64,000 bases of DNA. Source: JAAUUE01 sp943370025 (lineage in GTDB: Bacteria > Cyanobacteriota > Cyanobacteriia > Cyanobacteriales > JAAUUE01). Within the stretch, counting starts at the first letter, position 1, and each line of letters opens with the position of its first letter. The position numbers and the translations under genes are program-made. Where the stretch lies: the NCBI GenBank assembly GCA_943370025.1, contig CALRPI020000013.1, positions 18,753 to 82,752 of the forward strand. Reading direction: 5' to 3'. Below, piece by piece: positions 16,496 through 24,504 of the stretch. Below the pieces are notes generated by a model. It was given only the letters and a program-made list of their open reading frames with translations, was not told where the DNA came from and searched no databases.

Positions 16496-16526
16496 ATCCG
16501 TTTCCTAGTAGGCAAAAATCAGCAAT

Positions 16527-17972
16527 TTACTTCCATTCCAAGAAGATTTTTCTGATATCAGCAATTGCCTTATCTGCCGCTTGTTCTGGAGAGACATTAT
16601 CCTTAATCACGCTAACTAGAGCCTTGCCCCAAACCTGCTGGGCAGGAATTTGGCTGTAGGCAGGATTATTCACTAGAGGTAATGGTCTAGAAGGTTGGCG
16701 GTATTGCTCCGCTGCTGCTGAGATATGAGGATCCTCAGGATTATTCCAAAAAGGTTCAGCTAATTGTTTTTTCAGAACGGGAAAAAACCTTCCTTTGTTG
16801 GCATCTTGAAGAAATATGTTTAGGTTTTCCGGCTTGACTAGATAATTCAGGAATTTTTTCCCGGCGGCTTGGTTTTTAGAAGCTGAGAATAAAACTACTT
16901 GTCGAACACTAGTCAGATAGACCATGGGAGTTTGATCAGGCTTATTAGGGAATTTGATAGTAGCAATCTTGTTAAAGTAACGATCGCGAGGATTTTTGTT
17001 ATAGATATTATCTGGTTGTTTTTGGCTTAGAGGAATAGAAAGGGTAGAATTTTGGGTCATAATTACCTGCCGACTCAGAAAACTAACATTATTATTTGGG
17101 TCTCCCCACTCGATCGCTTCTGGTGGATTATATTTATTCTTTTGTAAATCCGCAAAGAATTTCAACGTATTGACTATTCCCTGCTTCGATTGGGGATTGT
17201 CAAGCATTAATTCTCCCTTGTCATTCACAATTTTGACGTTATAAGCCTCCAAAATATGCTCAAATTGCCAAAAGTTATCCGTCCCAGTAGCAGATACCGT
17301 CATTCCTAATCCATAAATATCCTTCTTACCCTTAGCCTTGAGATTATCTTGGGCTTTTTTCCAGAAATTCCAGAACCCATCCCAATCTGGAGGAATATCC
17401 TCTTTTTTCAGGTCGGCCTGCTCCAGTAGATCCTTCCAGAACATGGTATGTACTTCATGCTGCCCAATGGGAACCCCATAGTAGCTAAAACTCTTAGCTA
17501 CATTGTTGCGGTAGCGTACCGACTCCAGTGCCGCTGGAACGTATTCATCCTTAATCGGCTCAAGCACATCACTAACATCAACCAAATTCCCATCCCAAGC
17601 TAATTTTGGGTAAAGATTATAGTCCCCTGTAGTAGATAGAACAAGATCGGGTGGATTACCTTGAGCCAAGGATTTTTCCACCTCTCCTTTTATATTCGCA
17701 TCCACCATTAAAGAAACTTCAGTATTGACTCCACTAATCTGCGACCAATCACCAATGAGTTTAGTAATAACTGCGTTTTCTTCAGGGATCAAGCCCTGTG
17801 CCCACCAAATTCTCAGTTTTGTAGTGGAGGAACTATCAGAGTTAACAGGACTAGCCGGAGTAGCCGCAGGTCTAGTTAGGGGTGTACTGATATTAGTTCC
17901 TGAGCTACAGGAAGTAGAGATGCCGAAAGCCAGAAAAAATAAGGTCAGTAATAGGAAAATCCGTTTTAGCAT
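16527..17972 (-). CDS. Extracellular solute-binding lipoprotein of a carbohydrate-type ABC transporter
   Basis: The protein is 481 residues. A hydrophobic signal (MLKRIFLLLTLFFLAFGIS) runs to a Cys in STSCSSG, consistent with a lipoprotein although the lipobox is not perfect. After a Ser/Thr/Pro linker the fold follows family 1 solute-binding proteins (MalE/UgpB-like): KLRIWWAQGLIPEENAV, the domain-crossing VYLTSVRQVVLFSASKNQ, and GKKFLNYLVKPENLNIFL. No permease or ATPase is adjacent, so the substrate and partners must be encoded elsewhere. A sugar or polyol is likely. Neighbouring genes are a glycosyltransferase and methyltransferase on the same strand, separated by 129 bases. Confidence 0.87.
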   Translation of the reverse strand: MLKRIFLLLTLFFLAFGISTSCSSGTNISTPLTRPAATPASPVNSDSSSTTKLRIWWAQGLIPEENAVITKLIGDWSQISGVNTEVSLMVDANIKGEVEKSLAQGNPPDLVLSTTGDYNLYPKLAWDGNLVDVSDVLEPIKDEYVPAALESVRYRNNVAKSFSYYGVPIGQHEVHTMFWKDLLEQADLKKEDIPPDWDGFWNFWKKAQDNLKAKGKKDIYGLGMTVSATGTDNFWQFEHILEAYNVKIVNDKGELMLDNPQSKQGIVNTLKFFADLQKNKYNPPEAIEWGDPNNNVSFLSRQVIMTQNSTLSIPLSQKQPDNIYNKNPRDRYFNKIATIKFPNKPDQTPMVYLTSVRQVVLFSASKNQAAGKKFLNYLVKPENLNIFLQDANKGRFFPVLKKQLAEPFWNNPEDPHISAAAEQYRQPSRPLPLVNNPAYSQIPAQQVWGKALVSVIKDNVSPEQAADKAIADIRKIFLEWK

Positions 17973-18101
17973 GGATATTAGTTTATTTAGATTAATTTAG
18001 AGATTGATTTAGAAATTAGTTAAAAATATTCTCTGGAAAAATTTATTTCTAATGCTGTGGCGTACGTTTCTTAACTTGATTACCACTAATACTTGATTGG
18101 A

Positions 18102-19007
18102 TTAGCTGTGTTGAGGAGCCATCAAAGGGTCGATCTTCTTCTCCCACAATGTACTAACTAGTGATAAATATTTTTTGATTATGTATTGGTACAGGGAATA
18201 ACTTATCTCTCCCTTATACTCTTGACTCATTCTATAATAACAAGTGGCAAGGGCTTTGATATATCGACCAGAGAGGCGATCGCTATTTTGCAGGCTAGAT
18301 TCAGCCTTTGCCAAGACTCGACAAAAGCTGTGGACTAAGCGAGGCTTACTGGCAGTAGAAACTGTGATATCTCCGTAACGGCGATAAATTGACCCGACAC
18401 TGGGCTGATACTTAACTCTGAGATGAGGATTACTGAGCATTAAGGAGATCAAAAAATCTCGATCCTGCGCTGCGGGTAAACTTTCATCCCATCCCAGACT
18501 ATTTGCAATCACTTGCCGCTTGAGTAGATAAGCCATCGGTGGTAGGCAACCATAGGCAAGGAGAGATTCTAAGAAATCCTCATGTTCCCCGGAAATACCC
18601 CAGAAGGTTGCATCTTCTTGGTAAATCGCTCCCTCAGTTGTATGGTATTGATATCGGACATCTCCATATACTATGTCTGCCTGGATTTGCTCTAGAAAGT
18701 ATAACTGTTGGGAAATTTTATCTGGCAGTAAATAATCATCACCATCCAAATATTGGATATATTCTCCCTTAGATAGGACAAATCCTCGGTTTCTAGCATA
18801 ATTACCGCCCCGATTGGCTCCTGTTTCCCAAGTAATAGCCCCCTGAAATCCTTTGATAATTTCTAGACTGCCATCAGTGGAACCATCATCAATGACAATT
18901 ATCTCCAAATGGGAATGAGTCTGCTCTAAACAACTATCGATCGCCTCTTTGATCCATCTTTCCGTATTAAAACAAGGAATGATTACTGATACTAACTTAG
19001 TTTCCAT
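18102..19007 (-). CDS. Family 2 glycosyltransferase
   Basis: A 301-residue GT-A fold enzyme. The nucleotide-sugar site is shown by VSVIIPCFNTERWIKEAIDS at residues 6-25, EIIVIDDGSTDGS at about 35, and the metal-binding DGDDYLLPDK at about 89. A family-typical catalytic segment with AAQDRDFLISLML lies near 190. There is no membrane segment, so it acts at the cytoplasmic face. The acceptor is unknown; cell-surface polysaccharide or glycoconjugate synthesis is likely. Its start overlaps the end of the preceding methyltransferase gene by 16 bases, so the two are co-translated and probably modify the same product (inference). Confidence 0.9.
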   Translation of the reverse strand: METKLVSVIIPCFNTERWIKEAIDSCLEQTHSHLEIIVIDDGSTDGSLEIIKGFQGAITWETGANRGGNYARNRGFVLSKGEYIQYLDGDDYLLPDKISQQLYFLEQIQADIVYGDVRYQYHTTEGAIYQEDATFWGISGEHEDFLESLLAYGCLPPMAYLLKRQVIANSLGWDESLPAAQDRDFLISLMLSNPHLRVKYQPSVGSIYRRYGDITVSTASKPRLVHSFCRVLAKAESSLQNSDRLSGRYIKALATCYYRMSQEYKGEISYSLYQYIIKKYLSLVSTLWEKKIDPLMAPQHS

Positions 19008-19693
19008 GCGTCTACAACAATAGAGGTATAGTAAGTATTTCTAGGACTTGAGCAACATTCCGTAAGACGTTGGGCTGAATATTCTTGAGCAAAGGTAGCC
19101 GGAACCTGATGGTCAAAATCATGGTCAAAGGAGGGATCGTTTCGGGGGTCAAATCTTTGCGATCGCTTAATCAATCCCTGACCCGGATCCCATTCTTGGT
19201 AATGAAACTTACCAGTCTCATCAAAATATTCCAGTAATTCCACCTTAAATCCGGCAGCCGTTAATACTTCCTCTAGCAAGTGATAATTGTAAAGTATCTT
19301 GTGATCGTCAGCATCAGGACCATTGCCTTGAGGGCGCACCCAATCCAGATAGTCTTGTCTAGGATGAAGCCCGTCTGGTACCGCCAGACGTAGATATCCT
19401 CCTACTTGTAAGTATTTATGACAAAGTTGAGCCGCCTGGATCCCCTGCTCCTGAGTTAAATGCTCCCAAACATGCTCTGCCATGATGGCTGTGATCGTTG
19501 TTGGAGCAAAGAGTCGCTCCCAGTCCTGCGGCTCCAGAAGGCTAAGAGAATCTATATCAGTAGCTACCCAGCCCAACTGCTTAGTTTCCCGGGCACCAAC
19601 AATAATCTTTATTGGTTGCTGATTAGCTCTCAAATCAGTGAATAGAGTTTTTAGTGACTCTTGGGCAATATTATAGATACTGTTTTGATTCAT
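18992..19693 (-). CDS. SAM-dependent methyltransferase-like protein
   Basis: The protein is 233 residues with a class I methyltransferase pattern. The usual glycine-rich SAM motif is weak, and the N-terminal strand reads IKIIVGARETKQLGWVATD. The family features MAEHVWEHLTQEQGIQAA and GGYLRLAVPDGLHP are clear and match predicted SAM-dependent methyltransferases encoded beside glycosyltransferases. HKILYNYHLLEEVLTAAGF is the typical C-terminal helix region. The gene precedes and overlaps the family 2 glycosyltransferase, suggesting a shared glycan or surface-modification pathway. Confidence 0.8.
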   Translation of the reverse strand: MNQNSIYNIAQESLKTLFTDLRANQQPIKIIVGARETKQLGWVATDIDSLSLLEPQDWERLFAPTTITAIMAEHVWEHLTQEQGIQAAQLCHKYLQVGGYLRLAVPDGLHPRQDYLDWVRPQGNGPDADDHKILYNYHLLEEVLTAAGFKVELLEYFDETGKFHYQEWDPGQGLIKRSQRFDPRNDPSFDHDFDHQVPATFAQEYSAQRLTECCSSPRNTYYTSIVVDAWKLS

Positions 19694-19934
19694 AAAATTC
19701 CCTTAAATTATTATCTATACCTTTTAAGGTATATCAAAATCTCAAGAAAATGGAGTAATAAAATTATAGTCAAAGATTTTTCCATCAACACTCAGCTATA
19801 TTTTTATGCAAAAAAACTAACTGTTTTTTTTATTAGCTCCATTGCCTTTTAGACTATGGGATAGTCTCCTATAATTTCTCAAAGCAAATCACTCTCTTCG
19901 CAAAGCCAACTATTAGTGACACTACCTAGCAACT

Positions 19935-20951
19935 ATGATTACCTTTGACAGCCCTCTCATCCGCCTTTACGCTACTCTCATCGGTTGGGTATCTCTGGGG
20001 TATGTATTGGGTAAAGTATTACCAAAGAATACTTCTACTTACCTAGGCAAGTTTTTGTTTTTTGTGGGTGCGCCTTTTAGTATTATCTCCTTTTTACGGC
20101 GAGCTAATTTGGATGGTTATATTATGATTGCCCCCATCACAGCCTGGATAGCTATTGCGGTAGGTGCAGGATTAGCTTGGATTTGGATTGATTTGGGTGT
20201 TAGTGATGAGCGACTCCGAGCAATTTCCCGTGGCGTAGACTTTGCTAGCCACCTAGAACATGATCCGCAAGAGATGGCGATCGCTACCAAAAGTAATTGG
20301 GAGCGGGGGACTCAAGGAAGTTTTATGTTTGCCATGATGCTAGGGAATACCAGTTTTCTAGGATTTCCGGTGATTCTTTCCTTAGTAGGTGCAGAACACT
20401 TTTCTTGGGCTTTATTCTACGACTTAAGCACAGTAATTGGGTTTAACATTTTTGGCACAGCCATTGCTACTTATTATGGGAACACTAAAAAGAAAAGAGG
20501 CTGGGGAGGAGCCATCAAGGCAATTTTGCAAGCCCCGGCGATCTGGGCATCTATTTTAGGCTATTTCTTTTTCCGGACCTTACCCCTACCCGGGCCGATC
20601 GATCAGGTAGTTAGAAATGGTGGCTGGGTAGTAGTCACGCTATTTCTAATTATGATTGGCATCCAGTTGAGTAAACTGACTTCTCTAAGAAATTTGAAGC
20701 AAGGTTTTACTTGTCTGGCAATTAAGATGCTGCTCACTCCCTTAGTGGTGGGGACGGGCTTAATGTTTTTTGGGGTAACAGGAGCTCCACGCCTATCTTT
20801 GGTTTTACTAATGGGAATGCCTCCCGCGTTTGTCACCACATTAATGGCGGAAACCTATAAGCTCGATCGCGACCTTGCCGTCACCACTGTCTTCTTGGGC
20901 TGCTTCTGTCTCCTCTTCACGATCCCCCTCTGGATGTGGCTATTTGGCTAG
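19935..20951 (+). CDS. AEC family transporter (auxin efflux carrier-like permease)
   Basis: A 338-residue membrane protein with about ten hydrophobic segments in two halves, as in the AEC/BART superfamily. The N-terminal half has LGYVLGKVLPKN and LGKFLFFVGAPFSIISFL. The second half has IKMLLTPLVVGTGLMFF and LLMGMPPAFVTTLMAETY, resembling the conserved crossover-helix motif. A hydrophilic cytoplasmic loop of about 50 residues (about 88-130) separates early segments. The substrate is unknown; bacterial members export or import organic acids and small metabolites. It stands alone, upstream of tRNA-Arg on the opposite strand. Confidence 0.85.
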   Translation: MITFDSPLIRLYATLIGWVSLGYVLGKVLPKNTSTYLGKFLFFVGAPFSIISFLRRANLDGYIMIAPITAWIAIAVGAGLAWIWIDLGVSDERLRAISRGVDFASHLEHDPQEMAIATKSNWERGTQGSFMFAMMLGNTSFLGFPVILSLVGAEHFSWALFYDLSTVIGFNIFGTAIATYYGNTKKKRGWGGAIKAILQAPAIWASILGYFFFRTLPLPGPIDQVVRNGGWVVVTLFLIMIGIQLSKLTSLRNLKQGFTCLAIKMLLTPLVVGTGLMFFGVTGAPRLSLVLLMGMPPAFVTTLMAETYKLDRDLAVTTVFLGCFCLLFTIPLWMWLFG

Positions 20952-20995
20952 AGCCTAATTAAAATCATTGCCGATACTTCAACTATAAAAAATGA

Positions 20996-21069
20996 CGGGA
21001 TTGGCGGGACTTGAACCCTCGACCTGCCGCTTAGGAGGCGGCCGCTCTATCCAACTGAGCTACAACCCC
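20996..21069 (-). tRNA. trnR-CCU: tRNA-Arg (anticodon CCU)
   Basis: A 74-base cloverleaf on the minus strand. The acceptor stem GGGGTTG pairs with CAATCCC (one G-U), and the discriminator G is at 20996. The D arm AGCTCAGTTGGATAGAGC, anticodon stem GCCGC/GCGGC with loop CTCCTAA (anticodon CCU), and T arm with GGTTCAAGTCC are all intact. The 3' CCA is not encoded, so it is added after transcription. It decodes AGG. Confidence 0.96.
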
Positions 21070-21121
21070 AGTAAACCAACTACTGCTAGTCAGCCACCAT
21101 GAAATTATATCCCTAATTTAC

Positions 21122-21197
21122 AGGACTTATGCACTGTCGGGGAATTATCTAGGTTTGTAGAGGTCTTGGCGTTCCAATCCCTGCAAAAGCCTGTAAA
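21122..21197. repeat. Family A dispersed hairpin repeat, degraded copy 5
   Basis: It opens GGACTTATGCACTGTCG and GGAATTATCTAGG like the other family A copies, but the central stem is eroded. Confidence 0.5.
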
Positions 21198-21200
21198 TAC

Positions 21201-21390
21201 TTACAGTACTTTTCATTCAAATGAGACACACTACAACTGTTGAAATACTATAGCCATCCTAAATGGGTTGAGAACAGCTCCCCGGAGGGGAACTGTTCTC
21301 AACCCTCTAAAATTCTAAATTCATTTAGGAGCACTATATCAAGGTGGAGTTTGAGAGTAGAGGACTGTTGCTGCTCTCAAACTGCTGTAA
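21201..21390. repeat. Family C repeat interrupted by a family B element
   Basis: The outer parts match the uninterrupted family C copies at 32887-32991 and 55643-55747 in reverse orientation: AAATGAGACACACTACAAC on the left, TTTGAGAGTAG and CTCTCAAACTGCTGTA on the right. The break lies at the TA of a TATCAA sequence and is filled by element B2. Confidence 0.75.
21251..21336. mobile_element. Family B TA-flanked palindromic element (MITE-like), copy B2
   Basis: An 86-bp element with ends TAGCCATCCTAAAT and ATTTAGGAGCACTA, TA on both sides (21249-21250, 21337-21338), and inner stem GGTTGAGAACAG / CTGTTCTCAACC. It lies inside a family C repeat. Confidence 0.8.
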
Positions 21391-21532
21391 TTCCTGCGGG
21401 ATTTTCATGGGAATGTTTTCTTTAAGATTGTTGGCAAATAATTAAGCTGTGGAAGTTCTAAGAGACAATTGAGGCAAAACATAAGAAAATGAGTATTGCT
21501 ATGGCAAGCTAGCTAAGTGGCTATTTAGTAAA

Positions 21533-21571
21533 GTATGATTTTCCGCCCCCGGCGGGGGATGAAGATCATAC
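21533..21571. repeat. Hairpin GTATGATTTTCCGCC / GGGGATGAAGATCATAC
   Basis: An imperfect hairpin upstream of tpiA. A similar hairpin with GATTTTCC and CCCCCG/CGGGGG core forms the 3' end of the VOC gene at 56617-56660. Confidence 0.5.
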
Positions 21572-21630
21572 CTTCTAGCCGCTTTATCAATGATTCCTGA
21601 TATTAATTAAAAATTACTTAAAAAATAACT

Positions 21631-22380
21631 GTGCGTCAAATTATTATTGCTGGTAATTGGAAAATGTATAAGACAGTGCGGGAGGCCTCGGAGTTTCTCC
21701 AAGGTTTCTTGCCTCATCTGGAAGATACCCCAGAAAAACGAGAAGTGGTGCTGTGTATTCCGGCAACTGCCCTGTGGGTGGTTTCTAAAAGCCTCCACGG
21801 ATCACGGATTCGCTTAGGGGCGCAAAATGTCCATTGGGCTGAGGAGGGTGCTTTTACGGGAGAAATTGCCCCATCAATGTTGACAGAAATTGGCGTGCGT
21901 TATGTAGTTGTTGGTCATAGTGAGCGCCGGCAATATTTCGGGGAAACCGATGCTACGGTGAATCAGCGCTTGATTGCTGCTCAAAAAGCTGGGCTAAAGC
22001 CAATTCTTTGTGTGGGGGAAACTAAGGCTCAACGGGATGCTGGGGAAGCGGAAGATATTATTATTGGTCAATTGGCAAAAGGGTTAGTAGGGGTAGATAT
22101 AACACAATTGGTTATTGCCTATGAGCCAATTTGGGCGATTGGGACAGGGGAGACCTGTGAAGCCCGGGAGGCCGATCGAGTAGTGGGGATCATTCGATCG
22201 CAATTGACGAATGGCACAATATCCCAACTCAGCAATCCTGATGTGCCAATTCTTTATGGCGGTTCGGTCAAAGCTGCTTTGATAGATGAGATCATGGCGC
22301 AACCAGAAATTGATGGGGTGCTAGTGGGGGGTGCAAGTCTAAATCCAGAGGAATTTGCCCGGATTGTCAATTATGTCTGA
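21631..22380 (+). CDS. tpiA: Triosephosphate isomerase
   Basis: Interconverts dihydroxyacetone phosphate and glyceraldehyde 3-phosphate in glycolysis and the Calvin cycle. At 249 residues it has standard length. Substrate-binding Asn9 and Lys11 are in AGNWKM, the catalytic His96 in VVVGHSERR, the base Glu165 in VIAYEPIWAIGTG, and the phosphate-binding YGGSVK and GVLVGGASL near the end. Translation begins with GTG at 21631, which places Asn9/Lys11 correctly. It is a single-gene unit; the aldolase and Ppx genes follow on the same strand after repeat-rich gaps. Confidence 0.98.
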   Translation: MRQIIIAGNWKMYKTVREASEFLQGFLPHLEDTPEKREVVLCIPATALWVVSKSLHGSRIRLGAQNVHWAEEGAFTGEIAPSMLTEIGVRYVVVGHSERRQYFGETDATVNQRLIAAQKAGLKPILCVGETKAQRDAGEAEDIIIGQLAKGLVGVDITQLVIAYEPIWAIGTGETCEAREADRVVGIIRSQLTNGTISQLSNPDVPILYGGSVKAALIDEIMAQPEIDGVLVGGASLNPEEFARIVNYV

Positions 22381-22689
22381 AACGGTAATTAGTTAACAGT
22401 AAACAGTTATCAGTTATTCAGTGAAGATTTTTATCTAGTAACTGATGTTTTGACAAGTCTTGCGGTAAGACTGTCGAACTACTCAGTACAAGTAAATGGT
22501 AACTAATATCTGGTAACTGGTGCTTTAAAAAGTCTCGCAGGGAGCCTATCGAACTGCTCAGTACAAGTAACTGATACTTCGACTTCGCTCAGCACAAATA
22601 ACTGATGCTTCGACTTCGCTCAGCACAAGTAATTGATAACTGGGGTGTGGTCTGTCTAGTCTAAGGTCAGAAACTACAGGTAAAAAGTG
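22381..22689. repeat. Degenerate direct-repeat tract upstream of ppx
   Basis: The 309 bases are built from repeated phrases: AGTAACTGAT/GGTAACTGGT-type units, two copies of AAGTCT(T/C)GC-GG-(A/G), TCGAACT(A/G)CTCAGTACAAG twice, and CTTCGACTTCGCTCAGCACAA twice (about 22577 and 22609). No gene is supported. The ppx promoter must lie within or just after it. Confidence 0.6.
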
Positions 22690-24357
22690 ATGGACATAGA
22701 AAAAATAGCAAGTTTACAGGCTCTCAAACCCTATCCTGATCAGGATGAACCGACTGATCCCGTTGGCGTTAGTGCTGCGAAGCAAGATCGCATCCTTGCA
22801 GCTATTGATATGGGGACAAATTCTATCCACATGGTGATTGTCCGGGTGCGACCTAGCCTGCCTACTTTTACAATTATTGCCAGGGAAAGGGATACGGTGC
22901 GTTTGGGCGATCGCTGTTTTGAGACCGGAAACCTGAAACCAGAATTGATGGAGCGGGCGATCGCCTCCCTCTCTCGTTGTCAACAGTTAGCCACCAGCTA
23001 CAACGCCGAACAAATAATTGCGGTGGCGACTTCCGCAGTCCGGGAGTCCAGCAATGGTCGGGAGTTTTTACAACGGATTCAACAAGAACTGAATCTCAAC
23101 GTAGACTTGATTTCTGGACAGGAAGAGGCTCGGCGCATCTATCTAGGAGTTTTGTCGGGGATGGAATTAAACAACCAACCCCACGTGATTGTGGATATTG
23201 GCGGCGGCTCTACGGAATTGATTCTTGGAGACAGTCATGAACCCCGGTTTCTCAGCAGCACCAAGGTGGGAGCCGTGCGACTGACAGCAGAATACGTCAC
23301 CACTGACCCCATTAGTCATGACCAATTTAGCTACCTCCAAGCCTATATTCGAGGCATGTTAGAGCGCCCGGTGGACGAATTGAAAGCCTCTCTAGGCAAA
23401 GGAGAGATGGTACGGATGATTGGAACTTCGGGGACGATCGAAACCCTTGCCAATATCCACGCTAGGGAAAAGTTAGGCACAGTACCTTCCTCCCTGACGG
23501 GTTATCGGTTGACCTGCGTTGAGATTGGGGAGATGTTACAAAAATTTAGCTCCCTGAACTATCAACAGCGCTGTGAAATCCCCGGGCTTTCTAGCCAACG
23601 AGCCGAAATTATCATTGCTGGGACGATGATCCTGTATCAAGTCATGACCATGCTTGATCTAGATTATCTAGCGATCGGCGAGCGGTCTTTGCGGGAAGGG
23701 ATGATTGTGGACTGGATGTTGGCTCATGGCTTGATTGAAGATCGGTTAAAGTATCAAGATTCTGTCCGCCAGCGTAGTGTTTTAAGTATTGCCCAAAAGT
23801 ATCAGCTAGACCTGCCCTACGCCGATCGCACCACCAGATTCGCCCTGAGCATTTTTGACCAAACCCAAGGAAAATTGCACCACAGCACGGGGAACGATCG
23901 CGACCTCCTCTGGGCAGCGGGGATCCTGCATAATTGCGGCATATTTATCAGCCACTCCTCCCACCACAAGCACTCCTACTACATGATTAGAAATGCTGAA
24001 TTGTTGGGGTTTACAGAAAATGAGATTGAAATTATTGCCAATATTGCCCGCTACCATCGCAAAGCTCCCCCTAGGAAAAAGCATGATATTTATCAAAGTC
24101 TTTTGACCAAAGAGCAGCGATCGCTAGTGGCTGCCATGAGCGCGATCCTGCGGGTGGCTGTTGCCCTCGATCGACGGCAAATCGGTGCCATCAAAGATAT
24201 TACCTGTCGCTATCCCAACTCTACAGAATTGCATCTAGACCTCACGCCTACCTATGCCCATGATGATTGCGCCTTAGAACTTTGGAGCTTAGATCAAAAG
24301 AAAGAAGTTTTTGAGCAGGAATTCAATATAAAATTGGTGGTGAATTTAGTCGAATAG
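22690..24357 (+). CDS. ppx: Exopolyphosphatase (Ppx/GppA family) with C-terminal HD-type domain
   Basis: The protein is 555 residues from the ATG at 22690; an adjacent in-frame GTG precedes it. The N-terminal half is an actin-like Ppx/GppA phosphatase. Phosphate-loop 1 is AAIDMGTNSIHMVIV at about 39, with VATSAVRESSNG, the catalytic-Glu region SGQEEARRIYLG, the second loop VIVDIGGGSTELIL, and IGTSGTIETLANI. The C-terminal part has an HD-like arrangement (LLWAAGILHNCGIFIS, IANIARYHRK), as in the longer Ppx/GppA enzymes. It removes terminal phosphates from polyphosphate and may also act on pppGpp. The two activities cannot be separated by sequence alone. Confidence 0.93.
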   Translation: MDIEKIASLQALKPYPDQDEPTDPVGVSAAKQDRILAAIDMGTNSIHMVIVRVRPSLPTFTIIARERDTVRLGDRCFETGNLKPELMERAIASLSRCQQLATSYNAEQIIAVATSAVRESSNGREFLQRIQQELNLNVDLISGQEEARRIYLGVLSGMELNNQPHVIVDIGGGSTELILGDSHEPRFLSSTKVGAVRLTAEYVTTDPISHDQFSYLQAYIRGMLERPVDELKASLGKGEMVRMIGTSGTIETLANIHAREKLGTVPSSLTGYRLTCVEIGEMLQKFSSLNYQQRCEIPGLSSQRAEIIIAGTMILYQVMTMLDLDYLAIGERSLREGMIVDWMLAHGLIEDRLKYQDSVRQRSVLSIAQKYQLDLPYADRTTRFALSIFDQTQGKLHHSTGNDRDLLWAAGILHNCGIFISHSSHHKHSYYMIRNAELLGFTENEIEIIANIARYHRKAPPRKKHDIYQSLLTKEQRSLVAAMSAILRVAVALDRRQIGAIKDITCRYPNSTELHLDLTPTYAHDDCALELWSLDQKKEVFEQEFNIKLVVNLVE

Positions 24358-24504
24358 ATGGGGCTTCGACTTCGCTCAGCCCCCAATGTTGTACGATGGC
24401 TGAGCGAAGCCGAAGCCATCTCGATAGAAGCCATCGTATGCTCAGCCATTGTCAATTGGGGGCTGAGGGTCGCCGAAGCCCAGCACAACTCATTGAGGAT
24501 TTAT
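24358..24504. repeat. CTTCGACTTCGCTCAGCCCCC / GGGGGCTGAG palindromic repeat
   Basis: A long imperfect inverted repeat fills the gap between ppx and the aldolase. The arms GACTTCGCTCAGCCCCCAA and TTGGGGGCTGAGGGTCG surround a second palindrome GATGGCTGAGCGAAGCC. It begins directly at the ppx stop. The aldolase frame is open through it, but that is not coding. Confidence 0.65.

Larger units (their letters stand above)
16126..16526. other. Intergenic region with two palindromic repeats
   Basis: About 400 bases between the kinase and the solute-binding protein, with no supported gene. They hold a family E element (16277-16359) and a family A repeat (16403-16495). AT-rich DNA just upstream of the kinase may carry its promoter, but no clear -35/-10 pair stands out. 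Confidence 0.6.
21070..21630. other. Intergenic region packed with nested palindromic repeats
   Basis: About 560 bases between tRNA-Arg and tpiA with no supported gene. A degraded family A copy (21122-21197) is followed by a family C repeat (21201-21390) interrupted by a family B element (21251-21336). An imperfect hairpin lies at 21533-21571. The last 60 bases are AT-rich and may hold the tpiA promoter. Confidence 0.7.

Noticed and set aside
21240..21425. Short plus-strand frame upstream of tpiA
   Set aside because: It is composed of the palindromic B and C repeats and has no protein-like character.
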